Assembly: GCA_000179315.1 (NCBI GenBank)
Contig: ADZZ01000306.1
Coordinates: 721 to 45,443, forward strand
DNA: 44,723 bases
Source: a delta proteobacterium NaphS2
GTDB taxonomy: Bacteria > Desulfobacterota > DSM-4660 > Desulfatiglandales > Desulfatiglandaceae
Reading direction: 5' to 3'
The position numbers and the translations under genes are program-made. This document shows, piece by piece, positions 8,358 to 16,088 of the stretch. Below the pieces are notes generated by a model. It did not search any database, was not told the origin of the DNA, and was given only the letters and a program-made list of their open reading frames with translations. Every line of letters begins with the position of its first letter. Positions within the stretch are counted from its first letter, which is position 1.

Positions 8358-10310
8358 ATGGACCTCCAAAATGTTTTTAAACCGATAAACATCGCGGGGA
8401 TTGACATCCCGAACAGGATTCGAATGTCTCCGATGGCACTCGGTTACGCAGAAGATGGGAGATCAACAGAGCGTTTTGCCCGTTTCTTTGAGGAACGAGC
8501 CAAAGGCGGGGCGGGTCTGATTGATTGGGCCCTGTGGCCGTATGAGACCGAGCATGGTTATTTCCCCTGGGTGACCGACGATAAATTCATCCCGGGCCTC
8601 AAAATGGTTGTTGATGCCGTCCACAAACATGGCACCAAAATAGTCGGGCAATTCGGTACGGGGTATGCCTGGGCCTTTAAGGGAGGATCCCTCGAGATAG
8701 TGGGTCCTTCCGGGGTAAATCTCCTTAAACGCCCCAGCACGCCCTTTCGGGTCGGGACGCCGACAAATCCTCGAAAACTCCTGGAAAGGCCCATGACCGC
8801 AGAAAACATCCACGAGATGGTTGAAGGTTACGGGGATGCATCGAGAAGGCTGAGAGAAGCGGAATTTGACGGCGTAGAGATCATGCTCGCAGCGGGATAC
8901 ACCCTGGCGCGATTTATTTCACCCGAAACCAATAAGAGAACGGATGAATACGGCGGAAACCTTGATAATCGTCTGAGAATTGTGAGTGAAATCGTAAATG
9001 ACATAAAGAAAAAAGCGGGCGCCGATTTTCCAGTTTTTGCAAAAATTTCCGGCGACACGTTTAGAGAAGAGGGATATACGCTTGAAGAATGTGCGGAAGA
9101 GATCGTGCCCAGACTCGAAGACATGGGCATATGCTGTGTCGATGTGGTGGTGGGCTGGCACGAAGGGGGCGAATTCGGGTTGAGCAATTCCGCGGAACCG
9201 GGTCACTTCCTCTATCTTGCCGAGACTGTAAAGAAAAAGGCAAAGGTCCCCATCATAGGGGGATCAAGAACCAATGATTTGAGGCTGGCGGAATCCGTTC
9301 TCGCGGAAGGGAAAATAGATATGATTTCCCTTGGCCGGCAACTGCTTGCCGATCCCGAGACCCCGAACAAGGCCAGGGATGGCCGTTTTGATGATGTTCG
9401 TCCCTGTTTGTGTTGTTGCTGGTGTCTTGAAACCGTTGATACCCCCGTCGTCTGTGGTGTAAATCCCCGGGCGGGAAAAGAATTCGAAATGCCGTTTGAG
9501 TCCGCAAAGGATGAAAAAAAGGTCCTGGTTATCGGCGGCGGACCGGGAGGCGTGGAAGCGGCCCTGACCGCCAGCCGGAGGGGCCATAAGGTTACGCTCA
9601 TAGAAAAAAATGCGGAATTGGGCGGCATGCTTAAGCCTGCCTCCGTCCCGCCATTCAAGGACGACCTTGGCTTGTTTCTCAACTATCAACGCCGCCAGAT
9701 CGAAAAAAGCAATATTGAAGTCATCTATGAAAAGGAAGCAGGCATAAAGGAAGTCATTGAAAGCGGCCCTGATGTCGTGGTTGTGGCGACAGGCGGAAAG
9801 CCTTTTGTACCTGATATTCCGGGGATTATCAAACCAAATGTCTCCCTGGCCGTTGACGTGCTTAACGGCGGAAAAGAAGTGGCCGGCAATGTCGTCATCA
9901 TCGGCGGCGGCCTGGTCGGTTGTGAACTGGCGGAATATCTGGTGGGAAAAGGCAAGAAGGTCACCCTCCTCGAAATGCTGCCGAGACTGGCAAGTGATAT
10001 GCCGCGTGCCTTGAGGGGGGATTTGCTCATGCGACTCAAAAGGGCGAAAATCAGGATAGAGACCGATGTTGAGGTAACCGGTTTGTCCGGATCCGGTGTC
10101 TGGGGCGTTCGCAGAAGTTATGACTTTGGTCCCAACGAGACCTTTTTCGAAGCTGACAGCATTGTGCTCGCCATGGGCTATAAGCCGGAAAACAGCTTGG
10201 CGGAAGAACTTGCAGGGAAGATTCCGGTTTATAATGTTGGCGATTCCAACACACCGTCAAATGTTAAGGATGCCATACGAGAAGGGTTTCTAGCCGGTAC
10301 GGCAATATAG
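8358..10310 (+). CDS. FadH-type flavoprotein reductase 2 (2,4-dienoyl-CoA reductase / OYE family)
   Basis: A 650-residue paralogue of the preceding gene with the same layout: FMN barrel (about 1-335), iron-sulfur linker, and FAD/NAD(P)H domain from VLVIGGGPGGVEA (about 386). Tyr181 and His268 (GWHE) keep the FadH-type active site. The linker is unusually cysteine-rich: C350, C352, C353, C354, C356 and C366, readable as C-x2-C-x2-C-x9-C rather than the common C-x2-C-x3-C-x11-C. The ribosome site AGGTGAGGAG precedes the ATG. Two divergent copies in tandem suggest two successive reductions or two positional isomers in one pathway. It is controlled with gene 1 by the sigma-54 promoter at 5991. 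The substrate is unknown. Confidence 0.85.
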   Translation: MDLQNVFKPINIAGIDIPNRIRMSPMALGYAEDGRSTERFARFFEERAKGGAGLIDWALWPYETEHGYFPWVTDDKFIPGLKMVVDAVHKHGTKIVGQFGTGYAWAFKGGSLEIVGPSGVNLLKRPSTPFRVGTPTNPRKLLERPMTAENIHEMVEGYGDASRRLREAEFDGVEIMLAAGYTLARFISPETNKRTDEYGGNLDNRLRIVSEIVNDIKKKAGADFPVFAKISGDTFREEGYTLEECAEEIVPRLEDMGICCVDVVVGWHEGGEFGLSNSAEPGHFLYLAETVKKKAKVPIIGGSRTNDLRLAESVLAEGKIDMISLGRQLLADPETPNKARDGRFDDVRPCLCCCWCLETVDTPVVCGVNPRAGKEFEMPFESAKDEKKVLVIGGGPGGVEAALTASRRGHKVTLIEKNAELGGMLKPASVPPFKDDLGLFLNYQRRQIEKSNIEVIYEKEAGIKEVIESGPDVVVVATGGKPFVPDIPGIIKPNVSLAVDVLNGGKEVAGNVVIIGGGLVGCELAEYLVGKGKKVTLLEMLPRLASDMPRALRGDLLMRLKRAKIRIETDVEVTGLSGSGVWGVRRSYDFGPNETFFEADSIVLAMGYKPENSLAEELAGKIPVYNVGDSNTPSNVKDAIREGFLAGTAI

Positions 10311-11077
10311 CGTAAAACCATGAAGCCTTGTCGGGATCACTGCCGTCCGACCTATATTTCAGATTCTATAGAATTACTATGTACTCAGGATATGCCTACA
10401 CTGGGTAACGGAGACGTAATTTCTTCAACCAATGGGTGGGTCAATTTTAGGTTGCCATTTATAGATGGTTGCGATATGTTGGAAAGAGAAAAAAATGCGA
10501 ATTAATATTTGAAAATATCGTTAAGGAAATACAAGCGGATGGCGACTCTCGTCTTTTTAGAGGGGTTCCCCCAAAAAATCGTCGTTCTTGGAATTTTAGG
10601 AATGTATAACTGGGCAATTAAATGGCGCAATGAAAACGGACCTAACTCCCCTATCGAAATCCATAGAATTCTCTACTTTATTATAACCGGAAGGCCAATT
10701 GACAATGTGAACAATGAAAATCCTTGAAAGGGTTTATTAATGCTCACCCTGTCATATACAATACAGCGGGTATGCAATTTACTCAACTGGGCACCATATG
10801 TCGTACAAAGGAATAATATCGTTTTTTGAGCGGTTGCACCTATTTTTCGATGGCCACTTGTGGAAGGCTGAACTTCTTGTCAATACATAACCATAACCGA
10901 TTAATTTAAGGCCATAAATTCTCTATAGCCAAAATATCATACGGCAAAAATGGGATGAATCCTTTTCTTGTTTTGATGGCGACCTCCCAACACATTGAAA
11001 TTGATAATCTATTTCTGCCTGATATCGTTAGAAAATTTGATTTTGGCGTAGCTCTCAAGTGCCTTTTTCTTTGTCAA
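10311..11077 (+). other. AT-rich spacer without a supported gene
   Basis: This stretch of about 770 bp is AT-rich. Two short open frames (10320-10505 and 10509-10727) have no ribosome site, no recognisable domain, and in the second case a TTG start. I see no promoter of the sigma-54 type and no clear terminator. Together with the adjacent integrase relic it looks like decayed mobile DNA. Confidence 0.5.
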
Positions 11078-11192
11078 CTATTTACTATTGATCGCCCTCG
11101 AGTACGCCTCAATGTTTTTGGTGTAATCCATTGAGTTCGAGACACTTCTGATGTTTCAGGTAGTACTTGTTGAATTGCGGATTTTTTGGCAT
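11078..11192 (-). pseudogene. Relic of a tyrosine recombinase/integrase N-terminus
   Basis: Read on the minus strand from 11192, the frame gives MPKNPQFNKYYLKHQKCLEL and then, after a frameshift near 11130, a segment ending IEAYSRAINSK and a stop. The pattern of a short basic start, a lysine-rich helix and IEAYSRAI is that of the SAM-like core-binding domain of phage-type integrases. Only about 38 codons remain and there is no catalytic domain, so this is a fragment. It shows that mobile DNA once entered just upstream of the activator gene. Confidence 0.45.
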
Positions 11193-11344
11193 GTTGATAT
11201 GCAAGAATGTGAGTGACGATAAAAAAACGAATTAACGGGAAGGAATGACGCAAACCAACAACTAATTGATATAACTCCGAAAATTATCGATCCTTTCAAT
11301 TCATTTTTTCACTTTTTGAGCCCGTCATAACAAAGGAGCCTATA

Positions 11345-12793
11345 ATGGATACGTCATTTAATGTCCTCATCATTGAAAAGAAGGATTATGTCCATTACTT
11401 CTGTTCCAAAATAATCCGATTCAATCAGTTCAGGTACCAGACCGCCCCCACTATCCAACATGCCCTGGACATATGCGAAAAAGGGTCTACGCATCTCATT
11501 ATCATAAACTTGGATATCGGTATGAATGGGGATCTCGGTCAACAGATCAGAAGAATCCGTTATGTCGCCGAGCACGTTCCAATTGTGATTGTTGCCGAAA
11601 AAAAGGACGTTGAAAAAACTGTGGAAGGCATGAAGTCTGGTGCGTGTAATGCTATTTTCAAGCCATTCAAAAATATTGCAGAAATTAAACAGGAAATTAC
11701 GAGCGCCCTAAAGAAAACCCCGTCAAAGAATATAAATACAACTCCTTTCTACTCCCAAAATGAAGGTTTTTCAGACGGGAGGGAAGATTTTTGTGGAATT
11801 GTTGGAAAGAGTTCCTACACCAGGTACCTTCAAGAGATTATCAAACGAATTGCCCCTATTGACGTTAACATATTAATTATTGGAGAGAGTGGCACGGGAA
11901 AAGAGCTTATCGCAAAGGCCATTCATGCTAACAGCCATCGCGCTGAAAATAAATTCGTACCTGTAAACTGTGGGGGCTTACCTGAAGGGTTAATTGAAAG
12001 TTCCTTTTTTGGCCATGAAAAAGGGGCCTTTACCGGGGCAGATAAAAAAAAGTCCGGCTATTTTGAAGAAGCTGATGGGGGAACACTCTTTCTGGATGAA
12101 ATCGGAGCGATGAGCCATAGAGCTCAGGTGGTTCTCTTAAGAGTGCTCCAGGAACAAAAATATATGAAGGTCGGCGGTACTAGAGCAATAAGCTCGAACG
12201 TGAGGATAATTGCCGCGACGAACAAAAATCTTCGTCACGCTGCGGAAAAGGGCGATTTCAGAGCAGATCTTTATTACCGCCTGAATGTAGTAAGTCTCAA
12301 AACGGCGCCACTTCGCGAAAGAAAGGAGGACATTGCTGTATTGATTGATTATTTTATGAAAAACACCTGTTCCAAATATGCGTTTGACACAAAAAAAATA
12401 ACGCCTCAGGCGATCAGTCTCTTAGAAAATTATCATTGGCCGGGGAATGTCAGGGAATTGGAAAATTATATCGGCTCACTTATAGCTTTAGTTCCATCAA
12501 ATAAAAAGATGATAAATTCAAGCGATGTGGAAGAGATCAAGAGAAGAAGCGATGGATCGTTTGATAGTGGAAAACAACCTGGGAACGGAATTTTTGAGCA
12601 GTTATTGGATTTAAATTATGAAGCAGCAAAGAAATGTTTTGAAAAACACTATTTTCTTAATCTCCTAATGAAGAACAACGGCAATATTACCCATTCAGCA
12701 CGATTCGCCAGGATTCATCCGGCGACCCTTCATCGAAAAATGAACCATCTCCAAATCAGGCCCCAAACAGATTGCAACAATGCGAGAGTGTAG
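11345..12793 (+). CDS. Sigma-54-dependent transcriptional activator, NtrC type (receiver-AAA+-HTH)
   Basis: A 482-residue regulator with three parts: a receiver domain (1-120) with candidate phosphoacceptor Asp57 and Lys106; an AAA+ domain (about 150-390) with Walker A GESGTGKE (180-187), the sigma-54-contacting GAFTGA loop (227-232) and Walker B DE (251-252); and a C-terminal Fis-type helix-turn-helix (about 440-475). The acidic pocket is atypical: Glu11 is followed by Lys12 instead of a second acid. No histidine kinase gene is present in the window, so phosphorylation is uncertain. The ribosome site AAAGGAG precedes the ATG. A weak enhancer-like site lies inside its last codons and the strong palindrome 52 bp after its stop, so the gene end is part of the control region it probably reads. 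Confidence 0.9.
   Translation: MDTSFNVLIIEKKDYVHYFCSKIIRFNQFRYQTAPTIQHALDICEKGSTHLIIINLDIGMNGDLGQQIRRIRYVAEHVPIVIVAEKKDVEKTVEGMKSGACNAIFKPFKNIAEIKQEITSALKKTPSKNINTTPFYSQNEGFSDGREDFCGIVGKSSYTRYLQEIIKRIAPIDVNILIIGESGTGKELIAKAIHANSHRAENKFVPVNCGGLPEGLIESSFFGHEKGAFTGADKKKSGYFEEADGGTLFLDEIGAMSHRAQVVLLRVLQEQKYMKVGGTRAISSNVRIIAATNKNLRHAAEKGDFRADLYYRLNVVSLKTAPLRERKEDIAVLIDYFMKNTCSKYAFDTKKITPQAISLLENYHWPGNVRELENYIGSLIALVPSNKKMINSSDVEEIKRRSDGSFDSGKQPGNGIFEQLLDLNYEAAKKCFEKHYFLNLLMKNNGNITHSARFARIHPATLHRKMNHLQIRPQTDCNNARV
12771..12787 (+). promoter_or_regulatory. Weak activator-type site, module 2
   Basis: ATTGCAACAATGCGAGA lies inside the last codons of the activator gene and matches the strong palindrome at 14 of 17 positions. 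It is 57 bp upstream of the strong site, as in the other two modules. Confidence 0.4.
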
Positions 12794-12844
12794 TCGATAT
12801 GCTACATTGCCTAACATATTGAATTTGAATTATTTGTGTGTAGC

Positions 12845-12862
12845 TATCGCAACATTGCGATA
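12845..12862 (+). promoter_or_regulatory. Palindromic enhancer site, module 2
   Basis: TATCGCAACATTGCGATA, identical to the site at 5814-5831, about 177 bp upstream of the promoter at 13039. This is a normal distance for an NtrC-type activator acting by DNA looping. Confidence 0.7.
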
Positions 12863-13038
12863 CTACTCTTGAGATCACTTTTGCGAAACCCCGATTACCC
12901 TATCCGTTCAGACCATAGCTTTATAATGCACATCTCTTTATAATACACATCTTTCTCTTCTCATCACGAATAATCACCCTAATATTTCTATAGGTTATGT
13001 TCCGTTGTGTGTTCTTTCCTTCCGCCTAAATGATTGCG

Positions 13039-13055
13039 TTGGCATGGGATTTGCT
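13039..13055 (+). promoter_or_regulatory. Sigma-54 (-24/-12) promoter for SDR copy A
   Basis: TTGGCATGGGATTTGCT has GG and GC spaced by 10 bp. The predicted transcript starts near 13066 and has a leader of about 120 nt before the SDR. Confidence 0.85.
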
Positions 13056-13187
13056 CAAAAAAGTATTCAGTTTTGGCGGGTCCATTCGGGATGTCCATTG
13101 TCGAGCATTGAGGCGAGTCTATATAAAACGTGTTGTCTGGTGGATAGCCTTATGATGAAAACAATCGGGAAAAAGGAGGACAAGCTT

Positions 13188-13991
13188 ATGGGTAAGAGTG
13201 AATTATTTGACCTGTCGGGAAAAGTGTCATTGGTCACGGGGGCTGGAAGCGGACTTGGGAGGGTTTTTTGTGAAGGCTTGGCTGAAAATGGATGTGATGT
13301 GATCTGTGCGGACATTAATGAAGACTGGGCCAAGGAAACGGAGGAGATAGTTGCCAAACAAGGCGTCAATACTCTTGCGGTCAAGGCGGATATATCCAAT
13401 CAGGAAGATGTTAAACGGATGTTTGAAAAGGCAATGGAGAGGTTCGGAAAACTGGATGTGCTATTTAACAACGCGGGCATTTCCACGAAAGTACACAAAA
13501 TTCACGAGATGCCCCTGAAGGATTGGAGCAGACTGATTGACGTGAATCTAACCGGCACGTTTATTTGTATGCAAGAAGCGCTAAAGATCATGGTGAAACA
13601 GAAAGGAGGGAACATTATCAACACATCATCGGTTGCCGGCGTTGTTGCTATTTATCCCGATCTTTTGACCATAGGCAATTACGTGGCGGCCAAGCACGGA
13701 ATTATCGGGCTTACCAAACAGGGGGCGGTGGAATATGGCGGTGACGGAATTCGTGTAAATTGTATTGCTCCGGGCTGGCATTTGGGAACACGACTCGTTG
13801 AAGCGAGCGAAAGGATCACCAGTGAAGAAGAAGGAGCGAGACTCGTTCAGAAAATATGTGAAGTGACTCCCTTGGGAAGGACTGGAGATCCTAATGAAAT
13901 AAAGGGACTGGCGGTCTACTTGGCATCTGACGCCTCCTCTTTTGTGACCGGATCCGTTTTTGTACAGGATGGTGGTTGGTCAGCTTGGTAG
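13188..13991 (+). CDS. Short-chain dehydrogenase/reductase, copy A (secondary-alcohol dehydrogenase-like)
   Basis: A 267-residue classical SDR. The cofactor motif TGAGSGLG is at residues 17-24, NNAG at 94-97, the catalytic Ser is in NTSSVAG near 147-148, and Tyr165-x3-Lys169 completes the active site. Asp42 at the end of the second strand suggests NAD rather than NADP. It should interconvert a secondary alcohol and a ketone. Start 13188 is chosen because AGGAGG lies 6 bp upstream; an in-frame ATG at 13152 would add 12 residues but has no such site. The protein is identical to copy B at 19294. It is followed by the CtmAB-like genes, so it may oxidise their alcohol product (inference). Confidence 0.9.
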   Translation: MGKSELFDLSGKVSLVTGAGSGLGRVFCEGLAENGCDVICADINEDWAKETEEIVAKQGVNTLAVKADISNQEDVKRMFEKAMERFGKLDVLFNNAGISTKVHKIHEMPLKDWSRLIDVNLTGTFICMQEALKIMVKQKGGNIINTSSVAGVVAIYPDLLTIGNYVAAKHGIIGLTKQGAVEYGGDGIRVNCIAPGWHLGTRLVEASERITSEEEGARLVQKICEVTPLGRTGDPNEIKGLAVYLASDASSFVTGSVFVQDGGWSAW

Positions 13992-14272
13992 ACAAGGATG
14001 ACGTCTTTTGTTCCGTATAATGGTCTGCCAAACCCCGGATGTGCCGATGTGGCAATTTTCCAAATTGGCTCTGATCTGTAGTGGAACGAGGGCTCCAGTG
14101 AATGAGCGCATTGAACGAATGCTCCGGAAACGTATCAGAGGTATCTGTCTCACAGATTAACGCAGACTTTGATATATTTCCCGTATATGTTCTGTAGATA
14201 GAAGCGAGGTCTCAATGGAGTTGTTGAGGCATCCATTTTTTCAAACAGCTAAAATGATGCAGGAGGATAATA

Positions 14273-15925
14273 ATGGCTGACAGCATTTATGACGCTATTG
14301 TAATTGGAGGAGGTAACAAGGCCCTGGTTACAGCGATGTACCTGCAAAGGTATGGGAAAATGAATGTGGCGATATTTGAAGCTAAGCATGAAATAGGTGG
14401 ATGTCTTGCAGGGGACGAAGCATCGGTACCGGGTTTTTATGCGGATCAGCACGCCACTGACATCGGAGATTTTTACTGGGCCGTGGTGTGCCAGGATTTT
14501 CCTGAGTTCGAGCAAAGAGGATTTGAATTTATTCCTTATGAAATTGCCGGAGGGGGTATTTTTGAAGAAGACCATTCTTCCTATCTTATGTATAGTCCTT
14601 ATACCGATCCCACCCAAGAGAAAACCGCTCAATCCTTCGAGAAATTTTCCTCACACGATGCCGACACATGGTTGAAGATATGGGAAATGTGGGAAAAGGG
14701 GGGCAGGGATGCGTTTATGAAATATCTTCATACGCCGCCGCCTGCTGATCCAAATGAACCGGATTACTTTGAAAAGTTTTTTTTTACCAGCCCCCATATC
14801 AGAGATCTGGGATTTGATCGTAGTTTTTTATTGCGTTCTCCCGTGGAAGTATTTCGGGATTTTTTTGACGATGAAGCTTTAATTGCCGGTCTGCTTCGAA
14901 TTGCACATTCCTGGAATTCTATACCCAGTGATATGTGCGGGGCCGGAGTGTTCGCTTTTTTTACCTTGCTTGGTCTTACTCATTTCGGAGGCATAAAAGG
15001 GGGCACCCATACGGCCGCCCATGCCGCGTATAAGGTATTCACCGAAGATGGAGGTAAATGCTTTACTAAACACAAGGTAGAGAGGGTTTTAGTCGAGGGG
15101 AAAAAAGCAGTCGGGGTGGAATTGGCCGGCGGAGAACAGGTGAAAGCCAAAAAGCTGGTGGTTTCCGGTGCAAGCCCGCATCAGCTCGTATTTGAATTTA
15201 CTGGCGAGGAACACTGGAACCGTCGGATTTTAAAACGGGTGGCCAATCTTTCCTACTGGCAGAGCCTCGGCGTGGGCTGGAACACATGGGCGGTGCAGGA
15301 GCCTCCTGAATATATAGCAGCCAAGCAGGTTCCGGAGGTTGCCAATGTAGGATGGTTGACGCTGGGAAACAAAAATGTGGAAGAAGTTACCCTGAGTCAT
15401 TATTACAAAAAGTTAGGCATGCAATCCCCTCACCTGGATATGGTGATCTGCAATCAGGCGCATCGCGATAAAAGCCGGATTCCCGAAGGGAAATGGTCAT
15501 TTCTGGCGGAAGATTATTCGTCTCCCGGCAATTATCCGGAATCCCTATCGGATCGTGAGTGGCGGGATATAAAAAGGGCGCATGCCGAAAAACAAATGTC
15601 ACATATCAGTAAATTTGCTCCTAATATAACTTGGGATACCGTTATTGGTTACAATCTCTATACCCATTTCGATCTTACACGGATGCTGAATCTGACCCAC
15701 GGTTGCTGGACGGGAATTGCTCATATTCCCAGTCAGCTCGGAAGATACCGCCCGGTTCCCGAACTGGCGGACCATAGAACACCTATTAAAGGACTGTACG
15801 GTACCGGAGTGGCCTGGCATTACGCGGGCATGGCTTCTTGTACGCAGGGTTACAACTGTTACAAGATTATCGCTGAGGATTTTGGCTTGGGAATGCCGGG
15901 GCAGGCTGAACAGCGCGGCTTTTAG
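14273..15925 (+). CDS. FAD-dependent phytoene-desaturase-like oxidoreductase, CtmA/CtmB-like (first of pair)
   Basis: A 550-residue flavoprotein of the phytoene desaturase/amine oxidase fold. The N-terminal dinucleotide motif is GGGNKALVTA at 12-21, with a variant GxG-x-x-x-x loop, and the end of the second strand is IFEAKHEIGG. A late flavin-binding segment around KGLYGTGVAWHYAGM is near the C-terminus. The same family includes CtmA and CtmB of Castellaniella defragrans, which together hydroxylate limonene at an allylic methyl with oxygen from water. The tandem arrangement with a second, divergent family member 163 bp downstream matches that two-subunit design. The ribosome site AGGAGG is present. 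No typical carotenoid genes are nearby, so a carotenoid role is less likely. The function is inferred. Confidence 0.7.
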   Translation: MADSIYDAIVIGGGNKALVTAMYLQRYGKMNVAIFEAKHEIGGCLAGDEASVPGFYADQHATDIGDFYWAVVCQDFPEFEQRGFEFIPYEIAGGGIFEEDHSSYLMYSPYTDPTQEKTAQSFEKFSSHDADTWLKIWEMWEKGGRDAFMKYLHTPPPADPNEPDYFEKFFFTSPHIRDLGFDRSFLLRSPVEVFRDFFDDEALIAGLLRIAHSWNSIPSDMCGAGVFAFFTLLGLTHFGGIKGGTHTAAHAAYKVFTEDGGKCFTKHKVERVLVEGKKAVGVELAGGEQVKAKKLVVSGASPHQLVFEFTGEEHWNRRILKRVANLSYWQSLGVGWNTWAVQEPPEYIAAKQVPEVANVGWLTLGNKNVEEVTLSHYYKKLGMQSPHLDMVICNQAHRDKSRIPEGKWSFLAEDYSSPGNYPESLSDREWRDIKRAHAEKQMSHISKFAPNITWDTVIGYNLYTHFDLTRMLNLTHGCWTGIAHIPSQLGRYRPVPELADHRTPIKGLYGTGVAWHYAGMASCTQGYNCYKIIAEDFGLGMPGQAEQRGF

Positions 15926-16052
15926 TATTGGATACCTATGCTGGGAGGCCATGCCAGGCGGGGTTATTACTATGAGATTATCGCCAAAGACCTTAGCCTG
16001 CAAAAACCCCGGGAGGAGCAGGCCGTCTCGAACAGAGGAGAGAGATTACTAA
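15926..16052 (+). pseudogene. Relic 3' end of a third phytoene-desaturase-like gene
   Basis: The gap between the two flavoprotein genes is not random. Read in frame from about 15942 it gives GGHARRGYYYEIIAKDLSL, which aligns with GMASCTQGYNCYKIIAEDFG at the C-terminus of the gene just upstream. About 30 codons of similarity follow the upstream stop directly. It is most simply the tail of a former tandem copy whose body has been deleted. Confidence 0.55.
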
Positions 16053-16088
16053 TAACCAATTTCATATTCTATTTAAGGAGCAAAAACC

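Larger units (their letters stand above)
12668..14205 (+). repeat. Duplicated segment copy 2 (activator end + control module + SDR + downstream spacer)
   Basis: Homologous to about 18785-20318, with the upstream third also present at 5701-6120. Within it, 13060-14007 differs from 19166-20113 at only two bases (13766 and 13973), whereas the sequence on both sides shows many substitutions and small indels. This is the likely parental copy because only here is the activator gene complete. Confidence 0.85.

Noticed and set aside
10320-10727. Two short open frames after flavoprotein 2
   Set aside because: No ribosome sites, one TTG start, no recognisable domain and low-complexity AT-rich surroundings.
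11186-11205. TTGGCATGTTGATATGCAA as a sigma-54 promoter for the activator gene
   Set aside because: The spacing between GG and GC is 11 bp and the sequence overlaps the integrase relic; the match is probably chance.
13005-13187. Longer start of the SDR in copy A
   Set aside because: It would overlap the sigma-54 promoter and upstream leader; AGGAGG before 13188 and the SDR family start decide for the shorter protein.
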